Of a DNA stretch of 21,660 nt, positions 14,577 through 21,309 are shown piece by piece. The notes beneath the pieces are model-generated. The model saw only the letters and a program-made list of their open reading frames with translations, was not told the DNA's origin and ran no database searches. Numbering within the stretch: position 1 is the first letter of the stretch; the number at the start of each line of letters is the position of its first letter. Made by a program: the position numbers and the translations under genes. Source of the stretch: a virus; IMG/VR virus record IMGVR_UViG_3300034020_001379, positions 1-21,660 of that record, one strand, 5' to 3'.

Positions 14577-14608
14577 CGATGTGCCTCCTGTATGAAATGG
14601 GCACATCG
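14577..14608 (-). promoter_or_regulatory. Inverted repeat covering the ribosome site of the early operon
   Basis: CGATGTGCC and GGCACATCG form a perfect 9-bp stem with a 14-base loop, ending three bases from the ATG at 14574. The Shine-Dalgarno AGGAGG lies partly in the loop and partly in the second arm. As RNA it would restrict ribosome access to the first gene of the replication operon. As DNA it is a symmetrical operator candidate for the HTH product. Confidence 0.7.
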
Positions 14609-14623
14609 CAGTCTCCGCACGGG

Positions 14624-14664
14624 TTTATGGGCCGTGTCTGGTTCGATTTATGGGTGCGTTTATG
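14624..14664. repeat. Three TTTATG direct repeats upstream of the early operon
   Basis: TTTATGGG occurs at 14624-14631 and 14647-14654, and TTTATG again at 14659-14664. On the minus strand they read CATAAA, so any one could serve as a weak -10 for the replication operon. The alternative is a cluster of operator half-sites. The last copy overlaps the stop codon of the 312-aa gene. Confidence 0.45.
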
Positions 14665-15598
14665 TGTTGCGCCTCACCCGGTATTTCCCGCGCGAAACCA
14701 GCTCAATCACCTCCTCACGCGCTACTTTGTCGCCGAAGGCATCGTCGAAGGATTGGAAGCCGGTGTTGACGGTGACGGCACCATTCACCTCTTTCCACGA
14801 CATCACGGGCGGGGGACTTCCTTCGGTGCCCCACATCAGCTTGATGATCTTGGCGCGCGCTTCGGTGAGATCGATGGACGACGCCATGTGCGGGAGCTTG
14901 AGTCGCTTGCCATTGAAGAACTGCACCGGCTCCGGCTCACCCACGTGGGTTGCGTAGCCGCACAGGACACGATCAAAGGCGTCGGTGTCGAACGCATCTG
15001 CGCCATCGGCCACGCGCACGAACTCATCGAGGCCGCGCAGCGTGTGGTCACGTGGCAGCGAGGCATTGGTTCGCCTTGGGCACAAAACAACGCCACCACG
15101 CGGCCACACGGCGTCGGCAAGGACTGCGGTGATCTTGTCCTGCGGCGCGCGTGACCATGCTCGGGCAACGAACACCGGTGCGAAATTGTGCGTGCCAGCG
15201 ATTCGCTGCTCACCGAGGTGCCACAGGTGATTCGGTGTGCGGTAGATGTTGCTGGAGCGTCGCCTATCCTCAATGCCGATCAACGCAGACAGATCCGCCA
15301 GCCACGAATCCATCTGGATGGAATAGAGGGCGATCCCATCCAGCGGCTGGACGACGGTTCTTCCGTTCATCGGACTGCAGTAGCTGTAGCGACCGGCTTC
15401 CTCATCGACATCGACTTCGACTTCCTGCTCGGAATCGAGAAAAGGCACCATTACGTGGGTGAGATGGCCTGCGGGCACGATCCAGCGCCGCTGAAGAAAC
15501 TGCTGGTGGTCGCGCCCGAGCCTGTCGGCCAGCACTGATTCATCGAGCCTTGGGAGGTTGTCCAGCGCGAGGAAGAAGCTCAGATGCGGCGACGTCAT
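14660..15598 (-). CDS. Unrecognised 312-aa protein of the XRE/ImmA cassette
   Basis: I cannot place this protein in a family. The first half has a strand-rich region with PAGHLTHVMVPFLDSEQEVEVDVDEE. A central part holds LADLSALIGIEDRR and TPNHLWHLGEQRIAG. The C-terminal 90 residues look like a small winged domain (ARAKIIKLMWG...VMSWKEVNG...REEVIELVSRGKYRVRR). No signal peptide, membrane helix or obvious nuclease motif is present. ATG 15598 was chosen because AGGAGG lies six bases upstream; ATG 15604 is in frame but too close to that site. It follows the 474-aa gene by 11 bases, so the two are almost certainly co-expressed. Confidence 0.75.
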   Translation of the reverse strand: MTSPHLSFFLALDNLPRLDESVLADRLGRDHQQFLQRRWIVPAGHLTHVMVPFLDSEQEVEVDVDEEAGRYSYCSPMNGRTVVQPLDGIALYSIQMDSWLADLSALIGIEDRRRSSNIYRTPNHLWHLGEQRIAGTHNFAPVFVARAWSRAPQDKITAVLADAVWPRGGVVLCPRRTNASLPRDHTLRGLDEFVRVADGADAFDTDAFDRVLCGYATHVGEPEPVQFFNGKRLKLPHMASSIDLTEARAKIIKLMWGTEGSPPPVMSWKEVNGAVTVNTGFQSFDDAFGDKVAREEVIELVSRGKYRVRRNT

Positions 15599-15609
15599 CG
15601 GCATCCTCC

Positions 15610-17034
15610 TCAGAATTGGCTCAGCACGCCGATCTTGATGAGCTGTTCCTGCACGCGCTTGCGGTCATCGTCCGTCCGGCTCTTGTCGTTCAGTCCGTTC
15701 GGCGCGGTGATCTGGACAGCGACGTTGTGCGCCTTGCGGTGCGGCGTCTTGGACATCCTCATGACCAGCTTCACCTGCACGAGCGCGTACTGGCTCAGGT
15801 CTTCGGCGCAGTAGTCCTCATAAGCAACCTGATAGATGTTGCGGCCATCGCGCCGGTCGCGAGTGATTTGCATCTTGCTGGAGAGTTGCCGCACCACATC
15901 ACGTCCGCCGTACTCTGAGGTCTGCTCGAACGGCTTGGCCACCGTGATCTGCAGGATCGAGATGTCGTCGATGCCTGCGACCCGGTCACGTTTGAGGCGG
16001 TCGAGCATCTTGGAGGTCGCAAAGCCGAGCAGGTCGAACTGCCGCATGGGCATGTCCTCGATCTGGCCTTCATGCGCCAGCACGACGTCGCGGAAGACAG
16101 TGGCCAGCTCGCGGCGCGCCTCACGCTCTTCGCAGAACACGCTGAGCGAGCCTGTCTCTGGCTCCCAAGAGAAGCGTGCCGACATCGCAGCGGGTTCCTC
16201 GTGGTCGACGACATGCCCGTTCGCCACTTGCTGGAACGTGGCTGTCTTGCCATTGAAGGTCGCCGTCAGCGTGTGCAACAGCGCCGACTGACCGGCTTCG
16301 CAATCATCGTCATCACCCCGTTCGCATGACAGATCGCGACGCGTGAATTGCTCGATCAGGATTTGATCCTTCGGCACCTTCGGGAACAGTTCGGCAATGC
16401 GTGTGCGCAACACCTCTTGAACGTCGACCCCAGTTTTCGGCACGACGCCCTTGGGGCCCAGGTAGTGGCTGGAGTAGTGGTCGCTTTTCCACTGGCGATG
16501 CATGACTTGCAGATGCTCTGCCTGGTCGAAGCGCTCGTCGCGGCGGGCGCCTTGCGCTGGAAAGTCCTGCAAGAGGTGCAGATACAGGGCGCGGCTGTAG
16601 CGGTCGCTGGGCGCAGCCAGCACGGCGGCATCGTCGGCACGCTCTTCGTTGAGCAGGGACAAGACCGCCTGGGCCCCGTAGTCATCGTCAAGGAGCATCA
16701 CTCGCTCGGCGGCACACTCGATGCTGTACTGGGCGGTCGCAGCCAATTTGCTGACGGCATGAAAGAACGCCTGCCGTGACTCGACTGGCAGCTTGCCCTT
16801 GGTCGCTTCCGCCAAGGCCCTCAGCTCCGGCAAGGCCGTCGCGCTGGTGCGTTCGAGCAGATCTACCAGGAGCCCGGGGCGCGCAACCTTGCGCACGAGG
16901 CTGACGAAGTTCTCTGCGTTCGGCAGGATGTTTGCGCCCTCATCGGATCGATGTTCACGCGCACGTTTCGGCGTAGGCTGGCTCATGGCCACCTTGGTGC
17001 TTTTCTCTGTTGTTGAGGCTTGGTCGGCTGGCAT
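15610..17034 (-). CDS. Unrecognised 474-aa protein of the XRE/ImmA cassette
   Basis: I do not recognise this family. After a basic, disordered N-terminus (to about residue 40), a helical region carries FVSLVRKVARPGLLVDLLERTSATALPE and ECAAERVMLLDDDYGAQAVLSLLNEE. The C-terminal half is mixed strand and helix, with TATFNGKTATFQQV, MSARFSWEPETGSLSVFCEERE, ISILQITVAKPFEQ and ALVQVKLVMRMSKTP. An acidic cluster ERGDDDDCE lies near the middle. No enzyme signature is visible, so both an effector and a sensor role are open. ATG 17034 has AAAGGA upstream; ATG 16986 with AAGGTGG is an alternative. A terminator upstream separates it from the ImmA gene, suggesting its own promoter. Confidence 0.75.
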   Translation of the reverse strand: MPADQASTTEKSTKVAMSQPTPKRAREHRSDEGANILPNAENFVSLVRKVARPGLLVDLLERTSATALPELRALAEATKGKLPVESRQAFFHAVSKLAATAQYSIECAAERVMLLDDDYGAQAVLSLLNEERADDAAVLAAPSDRYSRALYLHLLQDFPAQGARRDERFDQAEHLQVMHRQWKSDHYSSHYLGPKGVVPKTGVDVQEVLRTRIAELFPKVPKDQILIEQFTRRDLSCERGDDDDCEAGQSALLHTLTATFNGKTATFQQVANGHVVDHEEPAAMSARFSWEPETGSLSVFCEEREARRELATVFRDVVLAHEGQIEDMPMRQFDLLGFATSKMLDRLKRDRVAGIDDISILQITVAKPFEQTSEYGGRDVVRQLSSKMQITRDRRDGRNIYQVAYEDYCAEDLSQYALVQVKLVMRMSKTPHRKAHNVAVQITAPNGLNDKSRTDDDRKRVQEQLIKIGVLSQF

Positions 17035-17061
17035 AGGCAAGTTCCTTTGACAAAGTGCGCG

Positions 17062-17078
17062 ATTGCGCGAACAGTTAA
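17062..17078 (+). promoter_or_regulatory. Possible second XRE operator half-site
   Basis: ATTGCGCG (17062-17069) is followed by AACAGTTAA (17070-17078), just upstream of the 474-aa gene. Both blocks resemble parts of the repeats around the XRE promoter, ATTGCGTG and AACAGTTGA. The match is imperfect and the spacing differs, so shared control by the XRE protein is only suggested. Confidence 0.3.
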
Positions 17079-17089
17079 TCGGATGGTTC

Positions 17090-17113
17090 AAAAAACGCCG
17101 ACGCGAGGTCGGC
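17090..17113 (-). terminator. Intrinsic terminator after the XRE-ImmA pair
   Basis: On the minus strand GCCGAC-CTCGC-GTCGGC forms a 6-bp GC-rich stem with a 5-base loop, followed by GTTTTTTG. It lies 22 bases after the ImmA stop and 56 bases before the ATG of the 474-aa gene. It should reduce or stop readthrough between the two gene pairs. Confidence 0.75.
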
Positions 17114-17134
17114 TCCACAGGCGGTAGATCCTGG

Positions 17135-17947
17135 TCAGCGCATCGTGGCCTCCTGAGTGGTCAGGCCATATCGGTTCAGACGTACTTGGATGAACCGAGG
17201 ATTGACACCGAAGCGCGTGGCCAGTGCCCTCTCAAAACACTCCATGCCGAAAATCCCCATCTCACCATCCGCAGTGATGCGCAGCGCTGTTCCTGGGTGA
17301 TCGGGATCGGTTGACGGATGGCGGTGGATGGTGATGTCGTGCTGGGGCGCAAGCTCTTCAACAGCTACGATGATGCGTTGGCGAGGCACCAGCAAGGACC
17401 CCATGAATTCGTTGGCGCGCAGCTCGGCGAAATGTTCTTCCGTCGTCGGCTTCGCAGATAGTGACTTGGACAGATGGTCGCTGTCCGGCGTCGTGGTGCG
17501 GTAGGCGCGTTGTATCGTCGGTTCGATGTCATCGAACAACCCTGGACCCTTGCTGCCCTGGACAATCCAGCCGGGGGCGTCGAACACAGCGTGGCCCAGT
17601 TCGTGGGCCAAGGTGCTGAGGGCCAGCAGCTCGCTGAGACTTTCACCCACGGGCGAGATGGACACAATCGCGGCGTCTGGCATTGCGGGGTCGAATTCAC
17701 AGACGCCGAAAACGTGGTTGCCTTGCTCGTCATGCACGGCGTAGTCCGTGCTGACCTCCAGCGCGAAGTCGATGCCGTTGATCTTCAGGCCGGAGATCTG
17801 CCGCAGCGCGTCGAAAGAAACAGCATCGATGCTGTCCGCGACCAGTTGCTGGCGTACGATCGATGCGATGCGCTCGACCTCAAGGTGCTTGATGTACAGA
17901 GGGCGTTTGCGGTCGCAGCACCGGTAGTCAAGGGTCAGTGCCGCCAT
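17135..17947 (-). CDS. ImmA/IrrE family metallopeptidase
   Basis: This 270-aa putative zinc protease carries AHELGHAVFDAPG (HExxH motif) near residues 113-125. The downstream acidic helix HFAELRANEFMGSLLVPRQ supplies the third metal ligand and matches the ANxFAxxLLMP pattern of the family. The first 90 residues form a mixed domain (LEVERIASIVRQQLVADSID...LRQISGLKINGIDF). ImmA-type proteases cleave or inactivate a partner XRE repressor in response to damage or signals. The gene next to this one encodes such a protein, and TGAATG joins the two without a gap. It is therefore probably the anti-repressor arm of a switch; the substrate is inferred from context. Confidence 0.9.
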   Translation of the reverse strand: MAALTLDYRCCDRKRPLYIKHLEVERIASIVRQQLVADSIDAVSFDALRQISGLKINGIDFALEVSTDYAVHDEQGNHVFGVCEFDPAMPDAAIVSISPVGESLSELLALSTLAHELGHAVFDAPGWIVQGSKGPGLFDDIEPTIQRAYRTTTPDSDHLSKSLSAKPTTEEHFAELRANEFMGSLLVPRQRIIVAVEELAPQHDITIHRHPSTDPDHPGTALRITADGEMGIFGMECFERALATRFGVNPRFIQVRLNRYGLTTQEATMR

Positions 17948-18226
17948 TCACTTCTTCTCCGTCACGTTGCGGCGGTACATCCGAACCAAGTTCCCAACAT
18001 CCTCACGAATGTCGGGCGGCAGACGACTGGCCTCGACGAAAGCGTCGTCGGCGCTGATGCCGAGGATCTCGGCCGCCTTGCGGATCAGTTCGTCCTTGGG
18101 CGGTTTTTCCATGTCGCGCTCGATGCGCGACCAGTAGGCGGGTGATATCTCCAGCTGACGCGCAAAGTCATTCATCTGAATGCCTTTCTCTTCGCGCTTC
18201 TTGCGGATGAATGCTCCAAAGGGCAT
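17948..18226 (-). CDS. XRE-family HTH regulator
   Basis: This 92-aa protein has a lambda-Cro/XRE helix-turn-helix at residues about 5-60 (FGAFIRKKREEKGIQMNDFARQ, SPAYWSRIERDMEKPPKDELIRKAAEILGIS). A short C-terminal extension has PPDIREDVGNLVRMYRR. It lacks a dimerising protease domain, so it would rely on the adjacent ImmA protease for inactivation. ATG 18226 lies downstream of a well-formed minus-strand promoter flanked by inverted repeats, which suggests autoregulation. It is the only obvious repressor candidate in the window. No Shine-Dalgarno site is evident before the ATG; the leader is short. Confidence 0.9.
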   Translation of the reverse strand: MPFGAFIRKKREEKGIQMNDFARQLEISPAYWSRIERDMEKPPKDELIRKAAEILGISADDAFVEASRLPPDIREDVGNLVRMYRRNVTEKK

Positions 18227-18238
18227 GGTTGTGACCTG

Positions 18239-18310
18239 ATTGCGTGATTAGTTAACGGCAGATGGTAGTGACCAGAAGCCACTCTGTCAACTGTTTCGTT
18301 AACACGCAAT
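18239..18310 (-). promoter_or_regulatory. XRE promoter with flanking inverted operator repeats
   Basis: On the minus strand TTGACA (18290-18285) is separated by exactly 17 bases from TACCAT (18267-18262), a good sigma-70-type pair reading into the XRE gene. The sequence ATTGCGTG-(ATTAG)-TTAACG-GCAG at 18239-18260 is repeated in inverted orientation at 18291-18310 as CTG-TTT-CGTTAACACGCAAT. The two arms flank the promoter, one at the likely transcription start and one overlapping the region just upstream of the -35 box. That placement suits repression by the XRE protein. Confidence 0.7.
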
Positions 18311-18406
18311 GGATTCATGGCTGGCGGGCACGATTACCCTGCGTTGCCATCCGCTTCGGAAGATCAGGCTCACTATCCCTGACGGTTGCAATTCCTCGGA
18401 GCCGTC

Positions 18407-18598
18407 ATGAAGAACCTCGAACTCGCATCTCCCCCAGAGATGAGCGCCAGCGCCCGTGCTGGCGAAATCGCCGCCATTCTCGCAAGCGCCATCATCCGCA
18501 CCCTTGCTGCGGATGAGCCAAAACAGAGAGAAGTTGGCCTTGGCTTCCTGCCCGACCAGCGCGTTCATACAACCCCCTATCAACAGGAGAAGTTGTGA
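18407..18598 (+). CDS. 63-aa protein ending in the LGF-x-x-DQRV motif
   Basis: The product has an N-terminal amphipathic helix (SASARAGEIAAILASAIIRTL) and a C-terminal tail REVGLGFLPDQRVHTTPYQQEKL. The tail is the translated form of the LGF/EQRV element, copy D. I have the impression that similar small proteins precede DUF2924 and recombinase genes elsewhere, but cannot cite one. ATG 18407 has GGAG eight bases upstream; a TTG at 18386 is possible but has no good ribosome site. Its TGA shares one base with the ATG of the DUF2924 gene (TGATG), so it opens a coupled operon with that gene and the recombinase. A small DNA-binding or regulatory role is possible but unproven. Confidence 0.72.
   Translation: MKNLELASPPEMSASARAGEIAAILASAIIRTLAADEPKQREVGLGFLPDQRVHTTPYQQEKL
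18515..18598 (+). repeat. LGF/EQRV leader element, copy D
   Basis: CTTGGCTTC (18539-18547) and GACCAGCGCGTTCAT (18554-18568) are followed by AGGAG at 18585-18589. An upstream GAGCCAA (18515-18521) can pair with TTGGCTT (18540-18546), using one G-U pair, with an 18-base loop. Here the frame is part of a complete small gene (18407-18598). Its TGA overlaps the next ATG by one base. Confidence 0.8.
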
Positions 18599-19047
18599 TG
18601 AACGAGAAACAAGCATCCGTCGCGGCACGGATCGCGGAGCTGGCCTGCCTGCCGATGTCCCAGCTCTGGACGGTTTGGGATCGGTATTTCCCCCGCCGCC
18701 CGGACTACCCCAACCGTACGCACGTCGAATCACGGATCGCCTACAAGCTGCAGGAGGATGCCTTCGGTGGCCTCGCGCCCGAGACCAAGCAGCGACTGGA
18801 GTCCATCGGCGCGAAACACTCCAAGATCAAGTTGCGGGCCAAGCCGCGCGAGTTCGATTTCGCGCCGGGCACGATCCTGCTGCGCGAATGGGGCGAGCGC
18901 GAACATCGGGTGACAGTCACCGCCGAGGGGCTGTTTGAGTACCAGGGGCGCAACTTCAGGAGCCTGACGGCGGTGGCCCGCCACATCACGGGCGCGCACT
19001 GGTCGGGGCCGCTGTTCTTTGGCCTGAGCAAGGCAGGTGCGCGATGA
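18598..19047 (+). CDS. DUF2924 domain protein
   Basis: This 149-aa protein matches DUF2924. The N-terminus has VAARIAELACLPMSQLWTVWDRYFPRRPD; LESRIAYKLQE-like sequence is present as VESRIAYKLQEDAFGG. The C-terminal domain reads PGTILLREWGEREHRVTV, FEYQGRNFRSLTAVARHITGAHWSGPLFFGL. The C-terminal fold resembles the small DNA- or protein-binding domain often placed beside large serine recombinases, so it is probably an accessory factor for integration. ATG 18598 is eight bases from AGGAG; GTG 18595 is the alternative and would add one residue. Its stop overlaps the recombinase ATG by four bases. Confidence 0.9.
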   Translation: MNEKQASVAARIAELACLPMSQLWTVWDRYFPRRPDYPNRTHVESRIAYKLQEDAFGGLAPETKQRLESIGAKHSKIKLRAKPREFDFAPGTILLREWGEREHRVTVTAEGLFEYQGRNFRSLTAVARHITGAHWSGPLFFGLSKAGAR

Positions 19048-20423
19048 GCGAGATTGCCAGCACCAAGGCCCGCAAGCGCTGCGCCGTCTACTGCCGGGTG
19101 TCCTCGGATGAACGACTTGACCAGGAGTTCAACTCCATCGACGCGCAGAAGGAGGCGGGCCACGCCTACGTCGCCAGTCAGCGATCCGAGGGCTGGATTC
19201 CGGTGGCCGACGACTACGACGACCCCGGCTTCTCTGGCGGTAACACGGATCGGCCGGGGCTGAAACGCCTGATGGCGGACATCGAGCGCGGCCAGATCGA
19301 CATCGTGGTGGTCTACAAGATCGACCGCCTGACGCGCAGCTTGGCCGACTTCTCCAAGATGGTTGAAGTGTTCGAACGCCACGGGGTGTCCTTTGTGTCG
19401 GTCACCCAGCAGTTCAACACCACCACCTCGATGGGTCGGCTGATGCTCAACGTCCTGCTGTCCTTCGCCCAGTTTGAGCGCGAGGTCACCGGCGAGCGCA
19501 TCCGCGACAAGATCGCCGCCGCCAAGCGCAAGGGGATGTGGATGGGTGGCGTCCCGCCCCTGGGTTACGACGTCGACAACCGCCTGTTGATCATCAACGA
19601 GGCCGAGGCGGCAGTGGTGCGTCGCATCTTCGAGGAGATGCTGACCATTGGTTCTCCAACCCAGATCGCCGTCAATCTGACTGCCGACGGCATCACGACC
19701 AAGGCCTGGACGACGCAGGAGGGCCAGACCCGCAGCGGTACGCGCATCGACAAGAAGTACCTGCACAAGCTGCTGCGCAACCGCATCTACCTGGGGGAGT
19801 TGTCGCACAAAGGGAACTGGTACCCCGGCGCTCACCCGCCGATCATCGACCAGGAGCTTTGGGACAAGGTCCACACGGTGCTGGCCAGGGATGGGCACAC
19901 CCGGTCGGTGGAAACCAAGATCCGGTCGCGCACCGACGCTTTGCTGCGCGGCCTGCTGTACGCGCCATCGGGCGAACGGATGTACCCGACCTACTCGCGC
20001 AAGAACGGGCGCAAGTACCACTACTACGTGTCCAAGTCGGAAAGCCGGTTCGGAGCACCGGGCAAGAGCTACGAGCGTCTGCCTGCGCCGGAGATCGAGG
20101 CAGCGGTGGTGGCCCAGATCCGCACGGTGCTGACCAGCCCGGAATCAATCGCATCAGTCGTGCGCCACATCCAGCGCAACGGCGGACAGGTTGACGAGGC
20201 CACCACGGTGATGGCGATGGGACGGCTCAACGACGTGTGGGATCAGTTGTTCCCGGTCGAGCGCCACCGCATCGCCAACCTGATGATCGAGCGCATCGAC
20301 CTCGTCCACGTCGGCGAGGTGCAGGGCATCAAGGTGAAGTGGCGGGAACTGGGCTGGGACGCCCTGATCGGTGAGTTCGCCCCGAGGGGCATCGGCGCGG
20401 AGCTGGTGGAGGTTGAGGCCTGA
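19044..20423 (+). CDS. Large serine recombinase (integrase)
   Basis: This 459-aa site-specific recombinase is the likely integrase of the element. The resolvase domain (about residues 10-155) has CAVYCRVSSDERLDQEFNS with the nucleophilic serine at 20, VVYKIDRLTRSLADF, and the helix TSMGRLMLNVLLSFAQFEREVTGERIRDKI. The recombinase domain follows (about 170-280: VVRRIFEEMLTIGSPTQIAVNL, KKYLHKLLRNRIYLGE). The region where a zinc ribbon is expected reads LLYAPSGERMYPTYSRKNGRKYHYYVS and lacks the usual cysteines. A helical tail ends the protein. ATG 19044 overlaps the DUF2924 stop (ATGA). It lies 1.1 kb from the tmRNA gene, the probable insertion region. Confidence 0.95.
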   Translation: MSEIASTKARKRCAVYCRVSSDERLDQEFNSIDAQKEAGHAYVASQRSEGWIPVADDYDDPGFSGGNTDRPGLKRLMADIERGQIDIVVVYKIDRLTRSLADFSKMVEVFERHGVSFVSVTQQFNTTTSMGRLMLNVLLSFAQFEREVTGERIRDKIAAAKRKGMWMGGVPPLGYDVDNRLLIINEAEAAVVRRIFEEMLTIGSPTQIAVNLTADGITTKAWTTQEGQTRSGTRIDKKYLHKLLRNRIYLGELSHKGNWYPGAHPPIIDQELWDKVHTVLARDGHTRSVETKIRSRTDALLRGLLYAPSGERMYPTYSRKNGRKYHYYVSKSESRFGAPGKSYERLPAPEIEAAVVAQIRTVLTSPESIASVVRHIQRNGGQVDEATTVMAMGRLNDVWDQLFPVERHRIANLMIERIDLVHVGEVQGIKVKWRELGWDALIGEFAPRGIGAELVEVEA

Positions 20424-20794
20424 TGGACGACACACTGGAAACCTTCGTGCCCCTGACGTTTCGCCGCCGGGGCGCGCGGCGGGTGGCTGCCGACGATCGC
20501 CACGTTCACGATGTGACGCTGCTGGAGGGGGTGGCACGCGGTTTCTACTGGCAGCACCTCGTGGACACCGGCGTGATGAAGAGTGGGTCGGACATCGCCC
20601 GAGCCGAAGGGCTTCATCCCTCGGTGCCCAACGAGCTGATGCGCCTGACCCTGCTCGCACCCGACATCCTCGACCTGCTGATGACAGGACGGCAGCCGCG
20701 CCGGATGAACCTGATCTGGTTCCAGCGCAACCCACTGCCGGTGGATTGGGAGGCGCAACGCCAGATCGTGAAGCGCTTTGAGGAGGACGCATGA
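20423..20794 (+). CDS. HTH accessory protein of the recombinase operon, 123 aa
   Basis: The protein opens with LETFVPLTFRRRGARR and carries a ParB-like helix-turn-helix near residues 50-80 (KSGSDIARAEGLHPSVPNELMRLTLLAPDILDLLMTGRQP). It ends with NPLPVDWEAQRQIVKRF. These segments look like the C-terminal extension of some longer proteobacterial recombinases, where a similar RLAFLAPDI...GRQP...LPLDW pattern occurs. It is therefore probably a detached DNA-binding helper for integration or excision. That parallel is from memory. The start shares one base with the recombinase stop (TGATG), and the stop overlaps the next ATG (ATGA). Confidence 0.8.
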   Translation: MDDTLETFVPLTFRRRGARRVAADDRHVHDVTLLEGVARGFYWQHLVDTGVMKSGSDIARAEGLHPSVPNELMRLTLLAPDILDLLMTGRQPRRMNLIWFQRNPLPVDWEAQRQIVKRFEEDA

Positions 20795-21264
20795 GCAAGA
20801 GGCACCGGGGCCGGTTCAAGGGTGATCCGGTCACCTATCAACTGCCGAGTCCGGCAGGCGGTGTGCAACTGGAAACCTTTGTGCCTTGGACGCTGGTAAA
20901 GCGGGGGTTGATGAAGCAGGTCATCACTCCCTTGGACGCGCCACAAGAGTTTCTGTCCGAGGCAACCCGAGAGCGGGAGGCACGGTCGGCCGCGCAGGAC
21001 ACCGCGTTGATGCGGGCGCTCGGACTGGCGCACCACTGGCAACGCCTTCTGAATGAGCAGCGGGCGGCATCAGTAGCCGAGATCGCCGATGCCGAAGGCA
21101 TGGACGTGACACAGGTGCGCCGGGTCATGCGGCTGACGCTCCTGGCCCCGGAGGTCGTAGAACGGCTGGTGGGCTCGCCCGATGCTGTGCTGGAGAAGGT
21201 GATGCGCCGCCCCTGGCCCAACGGCTGGGGCGACCAGATGCGCGTGCTCGCGCCACCCGGGTGA
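20791..21264 (+). CDS. Second HTH accessory protein, paralogue of the preceding one, 157 aa
   Basis: Residues about 25-40 repeat the LETFVP opening with LVKRGL. The helix-turn-helix SVAEIADAEGMDVTQVRRVMRLTLLAPEVVERLVGSP corresponds to the motif in the preceding gene. It differs by a basic N-terminal lead (SKRHRGRFKGDP) and an inserted helical stretch (SEATREREARSAAQD). It ends in RRPWPNGWGDQMRVL. Together with its neighbour it forms an overlapping paralogous pair that could act as a heterodimer at attachment sites, for example as directionality factors. That role is inference. It is the last gene before a strong terminator. Confidence 0.8.
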   Translation: MSKRHRGRFKGDPVTYQLPSPAGGVQLETFVPWTLVKRGLMKQVITPLDAPQEFLSEATREREARSAAQDTALMRALGLAHHWQRLLNEQRAASVAEIADAEGMDVTQVRRVMRLTLLAPEVVERLVGSPDAVLEKVMRRPWPNGWGDQMRVLAPPG

Positions 21265-21286
21265 GCGCGTTGCACCCAGCGCCAGC

Positions 21287-21309
21287 AACCGCCTGCGGGC
21301 GGTTTTTTT
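21287..21309 (+). terminator. Intrinsic terminator of the recombinase operon
   Basis: AACCGCC (21287-21293) and GGCGGTT (21298-21304) form a 7-bp stem with a tight four-base loop, followed by a T tract through 21309. It sits 22 bases after the stop of the last plus-strand gene. Confidence 0.88.

Noticed and set aside
18741-20021. Long minus-strand open frame (426 codons) opposite the recombinase
   Set aside because: Antisense shadow of DUF2924 and the serine recombinase, both strongly identified.
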